Assembly: GCF_002760655.1 (NCBI RefSeq)
Contig: NZ_PDOC01000021.1
Span: forward strand, 1 to 64,000
Length of the DNA stretch: 64,000 nucleotides
Reading direction: 5' to 3'
DNA from: Massilia eurypsychrophila
GTDB taxonomy: Bacteria; Pseudomonadota; Gammaproteobacteria; Burkholderiales; Burkholderiaceae_D
Positions 18,332 through 28,397 of this stretch are shown here, one piece after another. Below the pieces are notes generated by a model, which saw nothing but the letters and a program-made list of their open reading frames with translations, was not told the DNA's origin and ran no database searches. A program made the translations under genes and the position numbers. Position 1 is the stretch's first letter, and each line of letters starts with the position of its first letter.

Positions 18332-18365
18332 TATGAGTTTCTGGTGCGATTATCGCATCCTCATA
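18332..18365. promoter_or_regulatory. nested inverted repeat upstream of cysT
   Basis: TATGAG (18332-18337) mirrors CTCATA (18360-18365), and inside it TGCGA (18345-18349) mirrors TCGCA (18353-18357). It ends 25 nt before the cysT start. It may be a CysB-type operator or an mRNA hairpin; the activator gene itself is the last gene of this operon. Confidence 0.35.
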
Positions 18366-18390
18366 GAAGAATTCGTAATAAGAGGACCGA

Positions 18391-19245
18391 ATGCCAGCTG
18401 TCTCCATCCCCAAGCCGCAAGGCGCGCCATTCCGGGTCATGCCCGGCTTTGGCCTGTCGCTCGGCTTCACCATTTTCTACCTCGGGCTGATCGTCCTGAT
18501 TCCGCTGTCGGCGGTGTTCCTGAAGACCTTCACGATGACGTGGGAAGCCTTTTGGAGCGCGGTCACGTCGGACCGGGTAGTCGCGTCGTACAAGCTCAGT
18601 TTCGGCGCGTCGCTGATCGCCGCTTTCATCAACGTCATCTTCGGCGGAATCGTCGCCTGGGTGCTGGTGCGCTATAAATTCCCCGGCAAGCGCTTCGTCG
18701 ACGCACTGGTCGACCTGCCGTTCGCGCTGCCGACCGCGGTCGCCGGCATTACGCTCACCGCGCTGTATTCGACCAATGGCTGGATCGGAAAATACCTCGC
18801 CGAATTCGGCATCAAGGTCGCCTTCACGCCGCTCGGCGTGGTGGTGGCGCTGACCTTCATCGGCCTGCCGTTCGTCGTGCGCACGGTGCAGCCGGTGCTC
18901 GAAGAAGCCGAACGCGAACTCGAGGAAGCCGCCGCCAGCCTGGGCGCGAGTTCGCTGCAGATCTTCGCGCGCGTCGTCTTTCCGACCATCATGCCGGCGT
19001 TGTTGACCGGCTTCGCGCTCGCCTTTGCGCGCGCCACCGGCGAATACGGCTCGGTCATTTTCATCGCCGGGAACATGCCGATGGTGTCCGAGATCACGCC
19101 GCTGTTCATCATTACCAAGCTGGAACAGTACGACTACGCCGGCGCCACCGCGATCGCGGTGGTGATGCTGCTGGCGTCGTTCGCCATGCTGTTGACGATT
19201 AACCTGCTGCAGGCATGGAGCCGCACCCGGGCGGGCAAAAAATGA
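18391..19245 (+). CDS. cysT: sulfate/thiosulfate ABC transporter permease CysT
   Basis: A 284-aa inner-membrane permease. [21 protein letters not shown] near the N-terminus and the EAA loop [22 protein letters not shown] are typical of CysT (CysU), with [20 protein letters not shown] as a further family marker. With CysW it forms the channel for sulfate and thiosulfate. GAGGA precedes the ATG at 18391. The stop overlaps the cysW start by 4 nt. The periplasmic binding protein gene (sbp or cysP), which commonly precedes cysT, is absent here. Confidence 0.95.
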   Translation: MPAVSIPKPQGAPFRVMPGFGLSLGFTIFYLGLIVLIPLSAVFLKTFTMTWEAFWSAVTSDRVVASYKLSFGASLIAAFINVIFGGIVAWVLVRYKFPGKRFVDALVDLPFALPTAVAGITLTALYSTNGWIGKYLAEFGIKVAFTPLGVVVALTFIGLPFVVRTVQPVLEEAERELEEAAASLGASSLQIFARVVFPTIMPALLTGFALAFARATGEYGSVIFIAGNMPMVSEITPLFIITKLEQYDYAGATAIAVVMLLASFAMLLTINLLQAWSRTRAGKK

Positions 19246-20167
19246 GCGCGCTCGTAGAAAAAATCGTGGATACCCCTGCCGTCGCACCGCCGCGCCGCGG
19301 CGAGCTGCCCACCGCCTCGAATGTATTCGAGCCTGCCTGGATCCGCATCTCGCTGATCGTCGTCGCGCTGTCCTTCCTCACGCTGTTCCTGTTCGTGCCG
19401 CTGGCGGCGGTATTTGCCGAAGCATTCAAGAAAGGCTGGCAGGCCTACTTGGCCGCGATCACCGATCCCGATGCCGTCTCCGCCATCAAGCTGACCTTGA
19501 TCGCCGCGGTGATCGCGGTGCCGCTGAACCTCGTGTTCGGCGTCGCCGCTTCCTGGGCCATCGCCAAGTTCGAATTCCGCGGCAAGAGCATTTTGCTGAC
19601 GCTGATCGACCTGCCGTTCTCGGTGTCGCCGGTGATCTCGGGCCTGATCTACGTGCTGATGTTCGGCGCCCAGGGCTGGATCGGCCCGTGGCTGCAGGAG
19701 CACGACATCAAGATCCTGTTCGCCGTGCCTGGCATCGTGCTCGCCACCATCTTCATCACATTCCCGTTCGTCGCGCGCGAACTGATCCCGCTGATGCAGG
19801 CGCAGGGCACCGAAGAAGAAGAGGCCGCGCTGGTGCTGGGCGCCTCCGGCTGGAACACCTTCCGCCGCGTGACGCTGCCGAACATCAAATGGGGCCTGCT
19901 GTACGGCGTCATCTTGTGCAACGCGCGCGCCATGGGCGAATTCGGTGCGGTGTCGGTGGTGTCGGGCCACATCCGCGGCGAGACCAACACCATGCCGCTG
20001 CAGGTCGAGATTCTCTACAACGAATACAACTTCGCGGCCGCCTTCGCGATCGCCTCGCTGCTCGCCTTGCTGGCGCTGGTAACGCTGGCGATCAAGTCAT
20101 TCATCGAATGGCGCCTGCACGAATCACAGAACGTCGATTCCGACGTGCGCATCCTGGAGCACACAGC

Positions 20168-20171
<4 letters not shown>
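19242..20171 (+). CDS. cysW: sulfate ABC transporter permease CysW
   Basis: A 309-aa membrane permease, partner of CysT. Markers are [20 protein letters not shown], the EAA loop [22 protein letters not shown] and the near C-terminal [20 protein letters not shown], which is highly typical of CysW. The first ~35 residues form a hydrophilic extension before the first helix. ATG 19242 overlaps the cysT stop as ATGA, so translational coupling is likely; the cysW stop in turn overlaps the cysA start. Confidence 0.95.
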
Positions 20172-21237
<1,066 letters not shown>

Positions 21238-21241
<4 letters not shown>

Positions 21242-22173
21242 ATTTCCAGCAGCTGCGCTCGATTCGCGAGGCGGCGCGGCGCAACTTCAACCTGACCGAA
21301 GTTGCCAACGCGCTGTTCACGTCGCAGCCCGGCGTGAGCCGCCAGATCCGCGAACTCGAAGATGAACTCGGCGTCGTCATCTTCGAGCGCAACGGCAAGC
21401 GCCTGACCGGCTTGACCGATCCCGGCAAGGGCATCCTGAAGATCGTCGACCGGCTGTTGGTGGAAGCGGAAAACCTGCAGCAGGCCAGCCTCGAGTACGC
21501 CGGCCAGAAGAGCGGCACGCTGTCGATCGCCGCGACCCACACGCAGGCGCGCTATGCGCTGCCGAAGGTGGTGCAGTCCTTTCGCGCCGATTTTCCCGAG
21601 GTGCGTATCGCGCTGCAGCAAAGCGCGCCCGATCACATCGCCGAGTGGGTCTTGTCGGGCAAGGCCGATTTCGGCATCGCCACCGAAGGCCTGTCGCAGT
21701 TTCCCGACCTGGTCTCGTTCCCCTGCTACAGCTGGAGCCACCTGATCGTGGTGCCGGACGGGCATCCGCTGCTGGCGCATTCGCCGATCCGGCTGGAGGA
21801 ACTGGCCGCGTACCCGCTGATCACCTACGATGTCGGCTTCACCGGCCGCGGCCACATCGACGCCGCCTTCGCCAAGGCAGGCGTCAAGACCGACATCGTG
21901 CTCACCGCAATGGACTCGGACGTCATCAAGCAGTACGTGTCGCTGGGCCTCGGAGTAGGGCTGGTGGCGTCGATGGCCTTCGACCATGGGCGCGACAAGG
22001 GACTGCGCGCGGTCGAGGCGTCGCACCTGTTCGCACAGAACGTCACCCGCCTGGCGGTGCGCCGTGGCGCCTACCTGCGCTCGTATGCGTATCACTTCAT
22101 CGAGCAGTTCGCGCCGGCGCTCACGCGCGCCGAAATCGACCGCGCGTTGAACGCCGAGGCGGCGCACAGCTAG
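21238..22173 (+). CDS. cysB: CysB/Cbl-type LysR family transcriptional regulator
   Basis: A 311-aa LysR regulator. [20 protein letters not shown] with [20 protein letters not shown] is the HTH of the CysB/Cbl branch, and [22 protein letters not shown] plus [13 protein letters not shown] in the effector domain also fit CysB. CysB senses O-acetylserine and activates sulfate assimilation genes. It overlaps cysA by 4 nt (ATGA), so activator and importer are co-expressed, a usual Burkholderiales arrangement. CysB and Cbl cannot be told apart with certainty from sequence alone. Confidence 0.88.
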
Positions 22174-22182
22174 CTTCGGGTC

Positions 22183-23229
22183 TTACTGGCCGGGGTTTGG
22201 TAGCCGCGCGTGGATGGCGTTGATCGAGTCGATCATGTGCTCGGGCAGGGTCGTCTCGGCGGAGTCGATGTTTTCCTTGAGCTGCGCCAGGCTGGTCGCG
22301 CCGATGATCGTCGAGGCGACGAACGGCCGCGTATAGCACCAGGCCAGCGCCATCTGCGCCGGCGTCATGCCGTTCTCGCGCGCCAGCTGCGCATACTCCT
22401 TCACCGCCGCCAGCACCGACGGGCGCAGGTAGCGCGGACTCCACGTCGGCGGGAAGATCGTCAGCCGGCCGCTCGCCTTCGGGTTGTCGAGGTACTTCGC
22501 GCTTAGCTGGCCGAACGCCAGCGGGCTGTAAGCGAGCAGGCCAACCTCTTCGCGAAAGCAGGTCTCATCCAACAGGCTTGTTTCAAAGCCGCGCGCGGTC
22601 AGGTTGTACAGGTTCTGGATGGTGGCGATGCGCGGCAGACCTTTGATCTCGGACTGCTTGGTGAACTCGCACACGCCCCACGAGCTCTCGTTGGAGACGC
22701 CGATCTGGCCGATCTTGCCGGCGTCGACCAGGCTGCCCAGCGCCGCCAGCGTGTCTTCGATCGCCACGCAGCTGCGCTCCTTGTGCGGCTCGAACGCGGT
22801 AGCGCCGAAGATCGGCACGTTGCGGCTCGGCCAGTGCAGCTGGTACAAGTCGATGTGGTCGGTCTGCAGGCGCTGCAGGCTCGTCTCGACCGCGGCGCGG
22901 ATGTTGGCCGCGTCGAGGTTGTTGGCGCCGCCGCGTACCCAGTGCAGCCCCGGATTCGGGCCGGCCACCTTGGTGGCCAGCACGACGTCGCCGCGCCGGC
23001 CGGTCTTCTTCAGCCACGAACCGATGAAGCGCTCGGTCGCGCCCTGCGTGTCGGCGCGCGGCATCACCGGATACATCTCGGCGGTGTCGATGAAGTTGAT
23101 GCCGCGTTCGAGCGCGTAATCGAGCTGGCTGTGGGCATCCGCTTCGGTGTTCTGTTCGCCGAACGTCATCGTTCCCAGGCATACCTTCGACACGCGCAGC
23201 GGGCTCGTTCCGAGTAGTGTGGTTTTCAT
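22183..23229 (-). CDS. tas: NADP(H)-dependent aldo-keto reductase, Tas type
   Basis: A 348-aa TIM-barrel oxidoreductase. [24 protein letters not shown] near the N-terminus, [10 protein letters not shown] and ETQGATE-like text ([10 protein letters not shown]), then HWPSRN and [10 protein letters not shown], follow E. coli Tas closely. The catalytic Asp-Tyr-Lys-His set is implied by DTAEMY, the ATKV lysine and HWP. Its natural substrate is unknown; in E. coli it can rescue tyrosine auxotrophy. ATG 23229 overlaps the pyrD stop by 4 nt, so it is the last gene of the pyrD operon. Confidence 0.9.
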   Translation of the reverse strand: MKTTLLGTSPLRVSKVCLGTMTFGEQNTEADAHSQLDYALERGINFIDTAEMYPVMPRADTQGATERFIGSWLKKTGRRGDVVLATKVAGPNPGLHWVRGGANNLDAANIRAAVETSLQRLQTDHIDLYQLHWPSRNVPIFGATAFEPHKERSCVAIEDTLAALGSLVDAGKIGQIGVSNESSWGVCEFTKQSEIKGLPRIATIQNLYNLTARGFETSLLDETCFREEVGLLAYSPLAFGQLSAKYLDNPKASGRLTIFPPTWSPRYLRPSVLAAVKEYAQLARENGMTPAQMALAWCYTRPFVASTIIGATSLAQLKENIDSAETTLPEHMIDSINAIHARLPNPGQ

Positions 23230-24275
23230 CGCACAGTTCCTTGTCTGATGGCGTTGGCGCACTCGCGCACCAGCGCCGGCCCGGTGTAAATCAGGCCGCT
23301 GTAGAGCTGCACCAGCGCGGCGCCGGCATCCATCTTGGCCTTGGCGTCGGCGCCCGACATGATGCCGCCGACGCCGATGATCGGCAGCTCGTCGCCCAGT
23401 TCGTAGTGCAGTGCGCGGATCACGATGTTCGACAGTTCGAACACCGGCTTGCCCGACAGGCCGCCGGCCTCAAGGCCATGCTCCATGCCCTCGACGGCGC
23501 TGCGCGACAGCGTCGTGTTGGTGGCGATGACGCCGTCGATCCGGTGCCGCAGCAGCGCGCCGGCGATGTTCTTGACCTGCTCGGAGTCGATGTCGGGCGC
23601 GATCTTGAGCGTGATCGGCACGTAGCGTTGGTGCCGGTCGGCCAGGCGCGACTGCGCGTCCTTGAGCTGCGCCAGCAGCGCGTCCAGTTCGGAGGCGCCT
23701 TGCAGCTGGCGCAGGTTCTTCGTGTTGGGCGACGAGATGTTCACCGTGACGTAGCTGGCGTACGGGTAGACCTTCTGCAGGCAGTGCAGGTAGTCCTCGG
23801 CCGCGCGCTCGATCGGCGTGTCGGCGTTCTTGCCGATGTTCAGTCCCAGCACTCCCTCCTTGTTCTGGTAGAACTTCGAGGCCTGCACGTTGGCGACAAA
23901 GGCGTCGACGCCGCCGTTGTTAAAGCCCATGCGGTTGATGATGGCCTTCGCTTGCGGCAGGCGGAACATGCGCGGCTTCGGATTGCCGGCCTGGCCGCGC
24001 GGCGTCACGGTGCCCACTTCGATCGACCCGAAGCCAAGCGCCGCCAGGCCATCGATGTAGGCGCCGTCCTTGTCGAGCCCGGCGGCGAGGCCGACCGGGT
24101 TGGGGAAGGTGATGCCCATCACCGTGCGCGGATCGGGCGCCGGCTTGGCGAACGCGCGCGTGAGGCCGAGCGCGGCGGCGCGGCGCAGCGCCGGCAAGGT
24201 CAGGTTGTGGGCAGCTTCCGGATCGAGCGCGAACAGCAGGGGACGGGTGAGGGCGTACAGCAGTTTATCGGACAT
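23226..24275 (-). CDS. pyrD: dihydroorotate dehydrogenase (quinone), class 2
   Basis: Membrane-associated flavoenzyme of pyrimidine synthesis that oxidises dihydroorotate to orotate and passes electrons to quinone. The 349-aa protein has the class 2 N-terminal quinone-channel helix ([21 protein letters not shown]), [15 protein letters not shown], the catalytic-serine region [15 protein letters not shown] and the FMN-phosphate loop [13 protein letters not shown]. Length is normal. The stop overlaps the tas start; bpt lies 30 nt upstream. Confidence 0.97.
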   Translation of the reverse strand: MSDKLLYALTRPLLFALDPEAAHNLTLPALRRAAALGLTRAFAKPAPDPRTVMGITFPNPVGLAAGLDKDGAYIDGLAALGFGSIEVGTVTPRGQAGNPKPRMFRLPQAKAIINRMGFNNGGVDAFVANVQASKFYQNKEGVLGLNIGKNADTPIERAAEDYLHCLQKVYPYASYVTVNISSPNTKNLRQLQGASELDALLAQLKDAQSRLADRHQRYVPITLKIAPDIDSEQVKNIAGALLRHRIDGVIATNTTLSRSAVEGMEHGLEAGGLSGKPVFELSNIVIRALHYELGDELPIIGVGGIMSGADAKAKMDAGAALVQLYSGLIYTGPALVRECANAIRQGTVR

Positions 24276-24305
24276 GGGGGGCGGGGGTTGTGCGGACCGC
24301 TCATT

Positions 24306-25037
24306 TTACCTCTTGTCGAGCAGCCCCCAGGCGCCATTGATGCGCGCCTCGAGCGGGCGGAAGTTGGTCTTGTACGCCATCTTCGGACTTTGCTCGATCC
24401 AGTAGCCGAGATACACGTACGGCAACCCCAGTTCGTGGGCCTGGGCGATCTGCCACAACACGTTGTAGGTGCCGAACGAGGCGCCCGCCACGTCAGGGTC
24501 GAAAAACGTGTAGACCGACGACAGGCCGTCGGACAGCACGTCGATGATCGACACCATGCGCAGCACGCCATCGGGCTCGCGAAATTCGACCAGGCGCGTG
24601 TTGACCCGGCTTTGCAGCAGGAACTGGGCGTACTGGTCGCGGCTGTCCTGGTCCATGCCGCCGCCGACGTGGCGCGTGCTCTGGTAGCGCAGATACAGCG
24701 CGTAGTGCTCGTCGGAGAAGCCGAGGTTGGCGACGATCGCCGCCAGCGACGCATGGCGCGCCGCGGCGCGGCGCTGGCCGCGGCTCGGCTTGAACTCGTC
24801 GGTGCGCACCCGCACCGGGATGCAGGCCTGGCAGCCGTCGCAATACGGCCGGTAGGTGAAGATGCCGCTGCGGCGAAAGCCGTTCTTGACCAGTTCGGAA
24901 TAAACGTCGGCGTTGATCAGGTGGGACGGGGTGGCCACCTGCGAGCGCGCCTGGCGTGCGTCGAGGTAGCTGCACGGGTAGGGCGCCGTTGTGTAGAACT
25001 GCAGCGTTGAAAATGGCAGGTCGTTCAGGTGCGTCAT
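24306..25037 (-). CDS. bpt: aspartate/glutamate leucyltransferase (Bpt)
   Basis: A 243-aa aminoacyl-tRNA-protein transferase of the ATE1-like Bpt family, which adds leucine from Leu-tRNA to proteins starting with Asp or Glu, marking them for ClpAP through Clp[23 protein letters not shown] at the N-terminus, [25 protein letters not shown] with paired cysteines, and VYTFFDPDV and [14 protein letters not shown] are family hallmarks. Its neighbour aat, 87 nt upstream, adds Leu/Phe to Lys/Arg N-termini, so both transferases of the bacterial N-degron pathway sit together. clpS and clpA are not in the window. Confidence 0.95.
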   Translation of the reverse strand: MTHLNDLPFSTLQFYTTAPYPCSYLDARQARSQVATPSHLINADVYSELVKNGFRRSGIFTYRPYCDGCQACIPVRVRTDEFKPSRGQRRAAARHASLAAIVANLGFSDEHYALYLRYQSTRHVGGGMDQDSRDQYAQFLLQSRVNTRLVEFREPDGVLRMVSIIDVLSDGLSSVYTFFDPDVAGASFGTYNVLWQIAQAHELGLPYVYLGYWIEQSPKMAYKTNFRPLEARINGAWGLLDKR

Positions 25038-25124
25038 GCGGATGCTCTCGATGTGACGTGGTTGCGCTACGGTGTGTGGTTCTACGTCTGTATCCTAATC
25101 TATTCTAACGAAAGATTCGCATCC

Positions 25125-25853
25125 TCACCGGGCCGCTGTCAAGGGCGGCACCGGCTGCCAGTTCGAAATGCCCGGTGCGCGGATGGCGGCGCGCAAGTGT
25201 TCAAGAAACTCGGCGCGGGAAATCGGCGCCGCGCCAAGCGACGCCAGGTGCCCGGTCTCCTGCTGGCAGTCGATCATCGCCACCCCGTGGCTGCGCAGGA
25301 AGGCAACCAGGTAAGCGAGCGCGATCTTGGAGCCGTCGGTAACGCGCGCGAACATCGATTCGCCGTAAAACATGCGGCCGATGCACACGCCATAGGCGCC
25401 GCCCACCAGTTCGCCGTCGAGCCACAGTTCCGACGAATGACCGTAGCCCATCGCGTGCAGGCCGGTGTAGCCGTCGATGATGTCTTTCGAAATCCAGGTG
25501 CCGGGGCCGTCGCGGCGCGGCGCCGCGCAGGCGCGCATGACGCCTTCGAACGCGCTGTCGAACCGCACCTGCCAGCGCCCGCCCTCCTGCATGCTGCGCT
25601 CGACCCGGCGCAGCGTTTTTTTCAGGCTGTCGCTGATGCGGAATTGGTCGGTGCGCAGCACCATGCGCGGATCGGTGCTCCACCACAGGATCGGCTGGCC
25701 CTCGGAAAACCACGGAAAGATGCCGTGCTGGTAGGCGATCAGCAGCCGCTGCGGCGACAGGTCGGCGCCGGCCGCGAGCAGGCCGGGCGCGTCGATCGTC
25801 AGCGCGTGCGAGACGTCGGGAAACGGCGTATTCGTTTCGAGCCAGGGAATCAT
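25125..25853 (-). CDS. aat: leucyl/phenylalanyl-tRNA--protein transferase
   Basis: A 242-aa cytoplasmic enzyme that transfers Leu or Phe from tRNA to N-terminal Arg or Lys, creating N-degrons. [63 protein letters not shown] and [12 protein letters not shown] are highly typical. Length is normal. It begins 2 nt after the Nudix hydrolase stop, so the two are surely co-transcribed. The 87-nt gap to bpt is short enough for the operon to continue. Confidence 0.96.
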   Translation of the reverse strand: MIPWLETNTPFPDVSHALTIDAPGLLAAGADLSPQRLLIAYQHGIFPWFSEGQPILWWSTDPRMVLRTDQFRISDSLKKTLRRVERSMQEGGRWQVRFDSAFEGVMRACAAPRRDGPGTWISKDIIDGYTGLHAMGYGHSSELWLDGELVGGAYGVCIGRMFYGESMFARVTDGSKIALAYLVAFLRSHGVAMIDCQQETGHLASLGAAPISRAEFLEHLRAAIRAPGISNWQPVPPLTAAR

Positions 25854-25855
25854 GG

Positions 25856-26437
25856 TCAGCCAGGGTCGCTGGCGGCACGCATCGGACGCACGATGTCCAT
25901 ACTGTGGAATCCGTAACTGCCGCCTTCACGGATTTTGACGCGATCGGCAAAGAACAGTTCCAGCGTCTTGCGAATGGTCGGGAAGGCAAGGTCGTCCCAC
26001 GGAATGTCGCGTTCGCTGAACAGGCGCACGTCCAGGCTTTCGATGCCGGCGGCAAAGTCGAGGTCGCGCAGCCGCGCCAGGTAGAACAGATGCACTTGAT
26101 GGACGTGCGCCACGTTGAGCAACGTAAACAAGGGGCCAAGCTCGATGTTGGCGCCGGCTTCTTCTTCCGTTTCGCGGATTGCCGCCTCGGCCGTCGTTTC
26201 GCTGTTTTCCATGAAGCCGGCGGGCAATGTCCAGTAGCCGTAGCGTGGTTCGATCGCCCGCTTGCACAGCAGCACTTGCAGTTCGCCATCGCTTTCCCAG
26301 ACCGGCAGGGAGCCGATCACCAGCTTGGGATTCTGGTAATGAATTGCGTCGCATTGCGCGCAGACGTAGCGCGGCCGGTTGTCGCCCTCGGGAATAGCCA
26401 GGGCGACGGGATGGGCGCAGTCGGAACAAAATTTCAT
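25856..26437 (-). CDS. Nudix hydrolase with N-terminal zinc ribbon
   Basis: A 193-aa protein. The N-terminus [10 protein letters not shown] and the following [14 protein letters not shown] give a CxxC...CxxC zinc ribbon, as in NudC-type and related Nudix proteins. The Nudix box lies in [22 protein letters not shown], matching G-x5-E-x7-REUxEExGU. The substrate is a nucleoside-diphosphate-linked compound of unknown kind. The start at 26437 is set by the zinc ribbon; a longer reading is unsupported. First gene of the Nudix-aat-bpt-pyrD-tas group; divergent from the tRNA gene. Confidence 0.9.
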   Translation of the reverse strand: MKFCSDCAHPVALAIPEGDNRPRYVCAQCDAIHYQNPKLVIGSLPVWESDGELQVLLCKRAIEPRYGYWTLPAGFMENSETTAEAAIRETEEEAGANIELGPLFTLLNVAHVHQVHLFYLARLRDLDFAAGIESLDVRLFSERDIPWDDLAFPTIRKTLELFFADRVKIREGGSYGFHSMDIVRPMRAASDPG

Positions 26438-26568
26438 AGGTAGCCGGTAGGATGTTATTTCGCTTACTTTACACCGATTGCGTCCGCTTCGCCGCAACCG
26501 GGAGCAGGCCGAAACCGGCATCGGCCAGACGAAGCGTGCTGCTATCGCACATTGCCTATAGATTGATA

Positions 26569-26597
26569 TTGCCTAACCGGTCGATTGTCCGTATAAT
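26569..26597 (+). promoter_or_regulatory. sigma-70 promoter of initiator tRNA gene
   Basis: TTGCCT (26569-26574) and a consensus TATAAT (26592-26597) with a 17-nt spacer. The mature tRNA starts 7 nt after the -10 box, so the transcript starts at or just before the tRNA 5' end. Confidence 0.85.
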
Positions 26598-26603
26598 CTT
26601 TCC

Positions 26604-26680
26604 TGCGGGGTGGAGCAGTCTGGCAGCTCGTCGGGCTCATAACCCGAAGGTCACAGGTTCAAATCCTGTCCCCGCAACCA
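26604..26680 (+). tRNA. tRNA-fMet (CAT), initiator
   Basis: A 77-nt cloverleaf: acceptor TGCGGGG/CCCCGCA, D-arm GAGC...GCTC, anticodon stem TCGGG/CCCGA around CTCATAA, T-arm ACAGG/CCTGT, and an encoded CCA. The three G-C pairs in the anticodon stem and the D-arm mark it as initiator rather than elongator. Position 1 is U opposite A72, giving a weak pair rather than the C1-A72 mismatch known from E. coli. Confidence 0.95.
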
Positions 26681-26691
26681 GAATTGCAGAC

Positions 26692-26725
26692 AAGCCGCTA
26701 GTTTCGAAAGGAACTAGCGGCTTTT
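26692..26725 (+). terminator. intrinsic terminator after tRNA-fMet
   Basis: AAGCCGCTAGTT (26692-26703) pairs with AACTAGCGGCTT (26712-26723) around 8 nt, then TT. It starts 11 nt after the tRNA CCA end. Confidence 0.9.
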
Positions 26726-26873
26726 CCGTATTTGCTCGTGTGCTTTCATGCAACCGGGGCACTCCTCGATGTGCGTCAACTTCGCCGCAGGCAGGCCGGA
26801 CATTGGCCCGCTGCCGCGGTCGAACCAATGGCCGTCCCCTGTCGGGGCGGTCACACGACAGGAGCGCGAAACA

Positions 26874-27278
26874 ATGAGTACTGTTGACGAAATCAATCAA
26901 TCGTGGGGCTGGGTCGGGCTGACGGCTGTCGAAGTGCTCGGGGAAAACGACTTCGGCAACCTGATCATCCGCGATGAAGACGGTAGATACTGGCGCCTTT
27001 GTCCACAGGAATTACGCTGTGAACCGGTGGCCGGCGACCAGGACGAGTTCGACAAGCTGTCCTACAACCAGCAATTTCTCCACGGCTGGTACATGACCGA
27101 ACTGGTGACCCTGGCGCGTGAAAAGCTCGGGCCGCTGGCGTCCGGGCGCAAGTACTGCATGACGGTGCCGGGCGTGCTCGGCGGCGAATACGGCGAGGAC
27201 AACCTGGCCACCGCGCCGCTGCTGGACCTGATCCGTTTCAGCGGCGAGGGTGCGCAGCAATTCCTTGGCCTGGACTGA
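26874..27278 (+). CDS. DUF1851 / Tdi1-type domain protein (orphan)
   Basis: A 134-aa protein whose core GWVGLTAVEVLGENDFGNLIIRDEDGRYWRLCPQEL fits the DUF1851 domain, also called T6SS Tdi1 immunity C-terminal domain. The domain also occurs in proteins not linked to toxins. The chosen ATG has GGAG 10 nt upstream. No toxin or type VI secretion gene is adjacent: upstream is the tRNA, downstream the convergent barrel gene whose stop codon abuts this one. Immunity function is therefore only a possibility. Confidence 0.75.
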   Translation: MSTVDEINQSWGWVGLTAVEVLGENDFGNLIIRDEDGRYWRLCPQELRCEPVAGDQDEFDKLSYNQQFLHGWYMTELVTLAREKLGPLASGRKYCMTVPGVLGGEYGEDNLATAPLLDLIRFSGEGAQQFLGLD

Positions 27279-28304
27279 TCAGCCGCCGAAGGCGCGCATC
27301 ACGCCGACGTGGAACACATCGCGGTCATTTGCCTGCTGGTAACTCTTGACGCGGCTAAGGGCGAAAAACGCCTTGGTGCGCTTGTCGAGTTTCCGTTCGG
27401 CTTGCATGGTCAGCAAGCCATGCACGCCGGTGCGGTGCGGGCCGCGCCGGTTGCGTGCCACATACGGGCCGAATCCGACCGCGACCTGCCAGTTACGGGT
27501 GACCGGCTGCACGAACCAGCCCTGCACGGCGACGCCGCGGCGGTCGACCATCACCTCGTCATCGCCTTCGAGCACCGCCTTGGCCGACAGCGCCCATTTG
27601 CCGCCGTATTGCTTTGCCTCCAGTGTTCCGCTGGCAACCGCCCGCCGCCCCGTTTGCGTCGTTTTCGAGCTGCCGAGCGAAGCGCCGAGCCACAGGCGCC
27701 CTTGCCGCAGCGTGCCTTCGGTGTAAGGCGGCACGCTGGCAAACTGGCGGCCGACGCCGATCATGACGGCGTGCGAGCGGTGCGCACGGCGCATCCAGAC
27801 GTGGTTGTACGCTAGCCGCAAGTGCAACCCCGGCGTCCAGCGATCGAGGCGATAGCGCAGCGCTACACTGCTAAGGATGCCACGGCTCGCTTCGTTGATC
27901 TCGACGCCATTGACCATTGTGGTGTCGTAGGTCGAATAGGGCCCGGCCGACAGTTCCCCTGTGAAGCCGGCGCCCAGCGCGCGCGTGATGGTGGCCTGCA
28001 GCGCAAAGCCGTCGCGATGGTGGTTGTCGGGATGGCCTTCGTTGTTATAGACGAAATCGATCCGCACGCTCGAGTCGCGGCGGGTCCGGTCCAGCCCGAG
28101 CAGCGCCGGATCGAGTTCGCGCCCGAGCCGCAATTCGCCGGCGCGCCAGGACATCGAGCGGTCGCCGCGCAGGTCGTCGCCATAAATATTGCCATTGCCG
28201 TGTTGGAATGACAGGTAGGCGCCCCGTCGATCGGCATCCGGTGTCTGGGCAGGCGCGCCGCCGGCGGCGGCCAGTACGGCGGTCAGGCAGCATAAGCGCT
28301 TCAT
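27279..28304 (-). CDS. predicted outer-membrane beta-barrel protein, unknown function
   Basis: A 341-aa protein with a signal peptide (about residues 1-19, ending APA). The mature part is rich in alternating short beta-type segments with Gly and aromatic residues (GELRLGREL, RIDFVYNNEG, ALQATITRALG, LHLRLAYNHVWMRR, WQVAVGFGPYVARNRRG), as in outer-membrane barrels. There is no recognisable enzyme motif and no C-terminal aromatic residue (it ends MRAFGG), which is unusual for a BAM substrate. I do not recognise the family. Its stop directly abuts the convergent DUF1851 gene, and it is separated from alkA by 93 nt. Confidence 0.6.
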   Translation of the reverse strand: MKRLCCLTAVLAAAGGAPAQTPDADRRGAYLSFQHGNGNIYGDDLRGDRSMSWRAGELRLGRELDPALLGLDRTRRDSSVRIDFVYNNEGHPDNHHRDGFALQATITRALGAGFTGELSAGPYSTYDTTMVNGVEINEASRGILSSVALRYRLDRWTPGLHLRLAYNHVWMRRAHRSHAVMIGVGRQFASVPPYTEGTLRQGRLWLGASLGSSKTTQTGRRAVASGTLEAKQYGGKWALSAKAVLEGDDEVMVDRRGVAVQGWFVQPVTRNWQVAVGFGPYVARNRRGPHRTGVHGLLTMQAERKLDKRTKAFFALSRVKSYQQANDRDVFHVGVMRAFGG

Positions 28305-28397
28305 CGGTCTGGCCTCCTTCAGCAGTTGGAGCGCTTGAATCGATGAGGGTTGGCCCGCCGGGCGCGGTGTGTTTGCGCTAACGCAAACGGTGGCTAG

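Noticed and set aside
23217-25010. Plus-strand open frame of about 600 codons over pyrD and bpt
   Set aside because: Antisense to two conserved enzymes and Arg/His/Gln-rich.
26604-26680. Elongator tRNA-Met
   Set aside because: The three consecutive G-C pairs in the anticodon stem and the D-arm fit the initiator.
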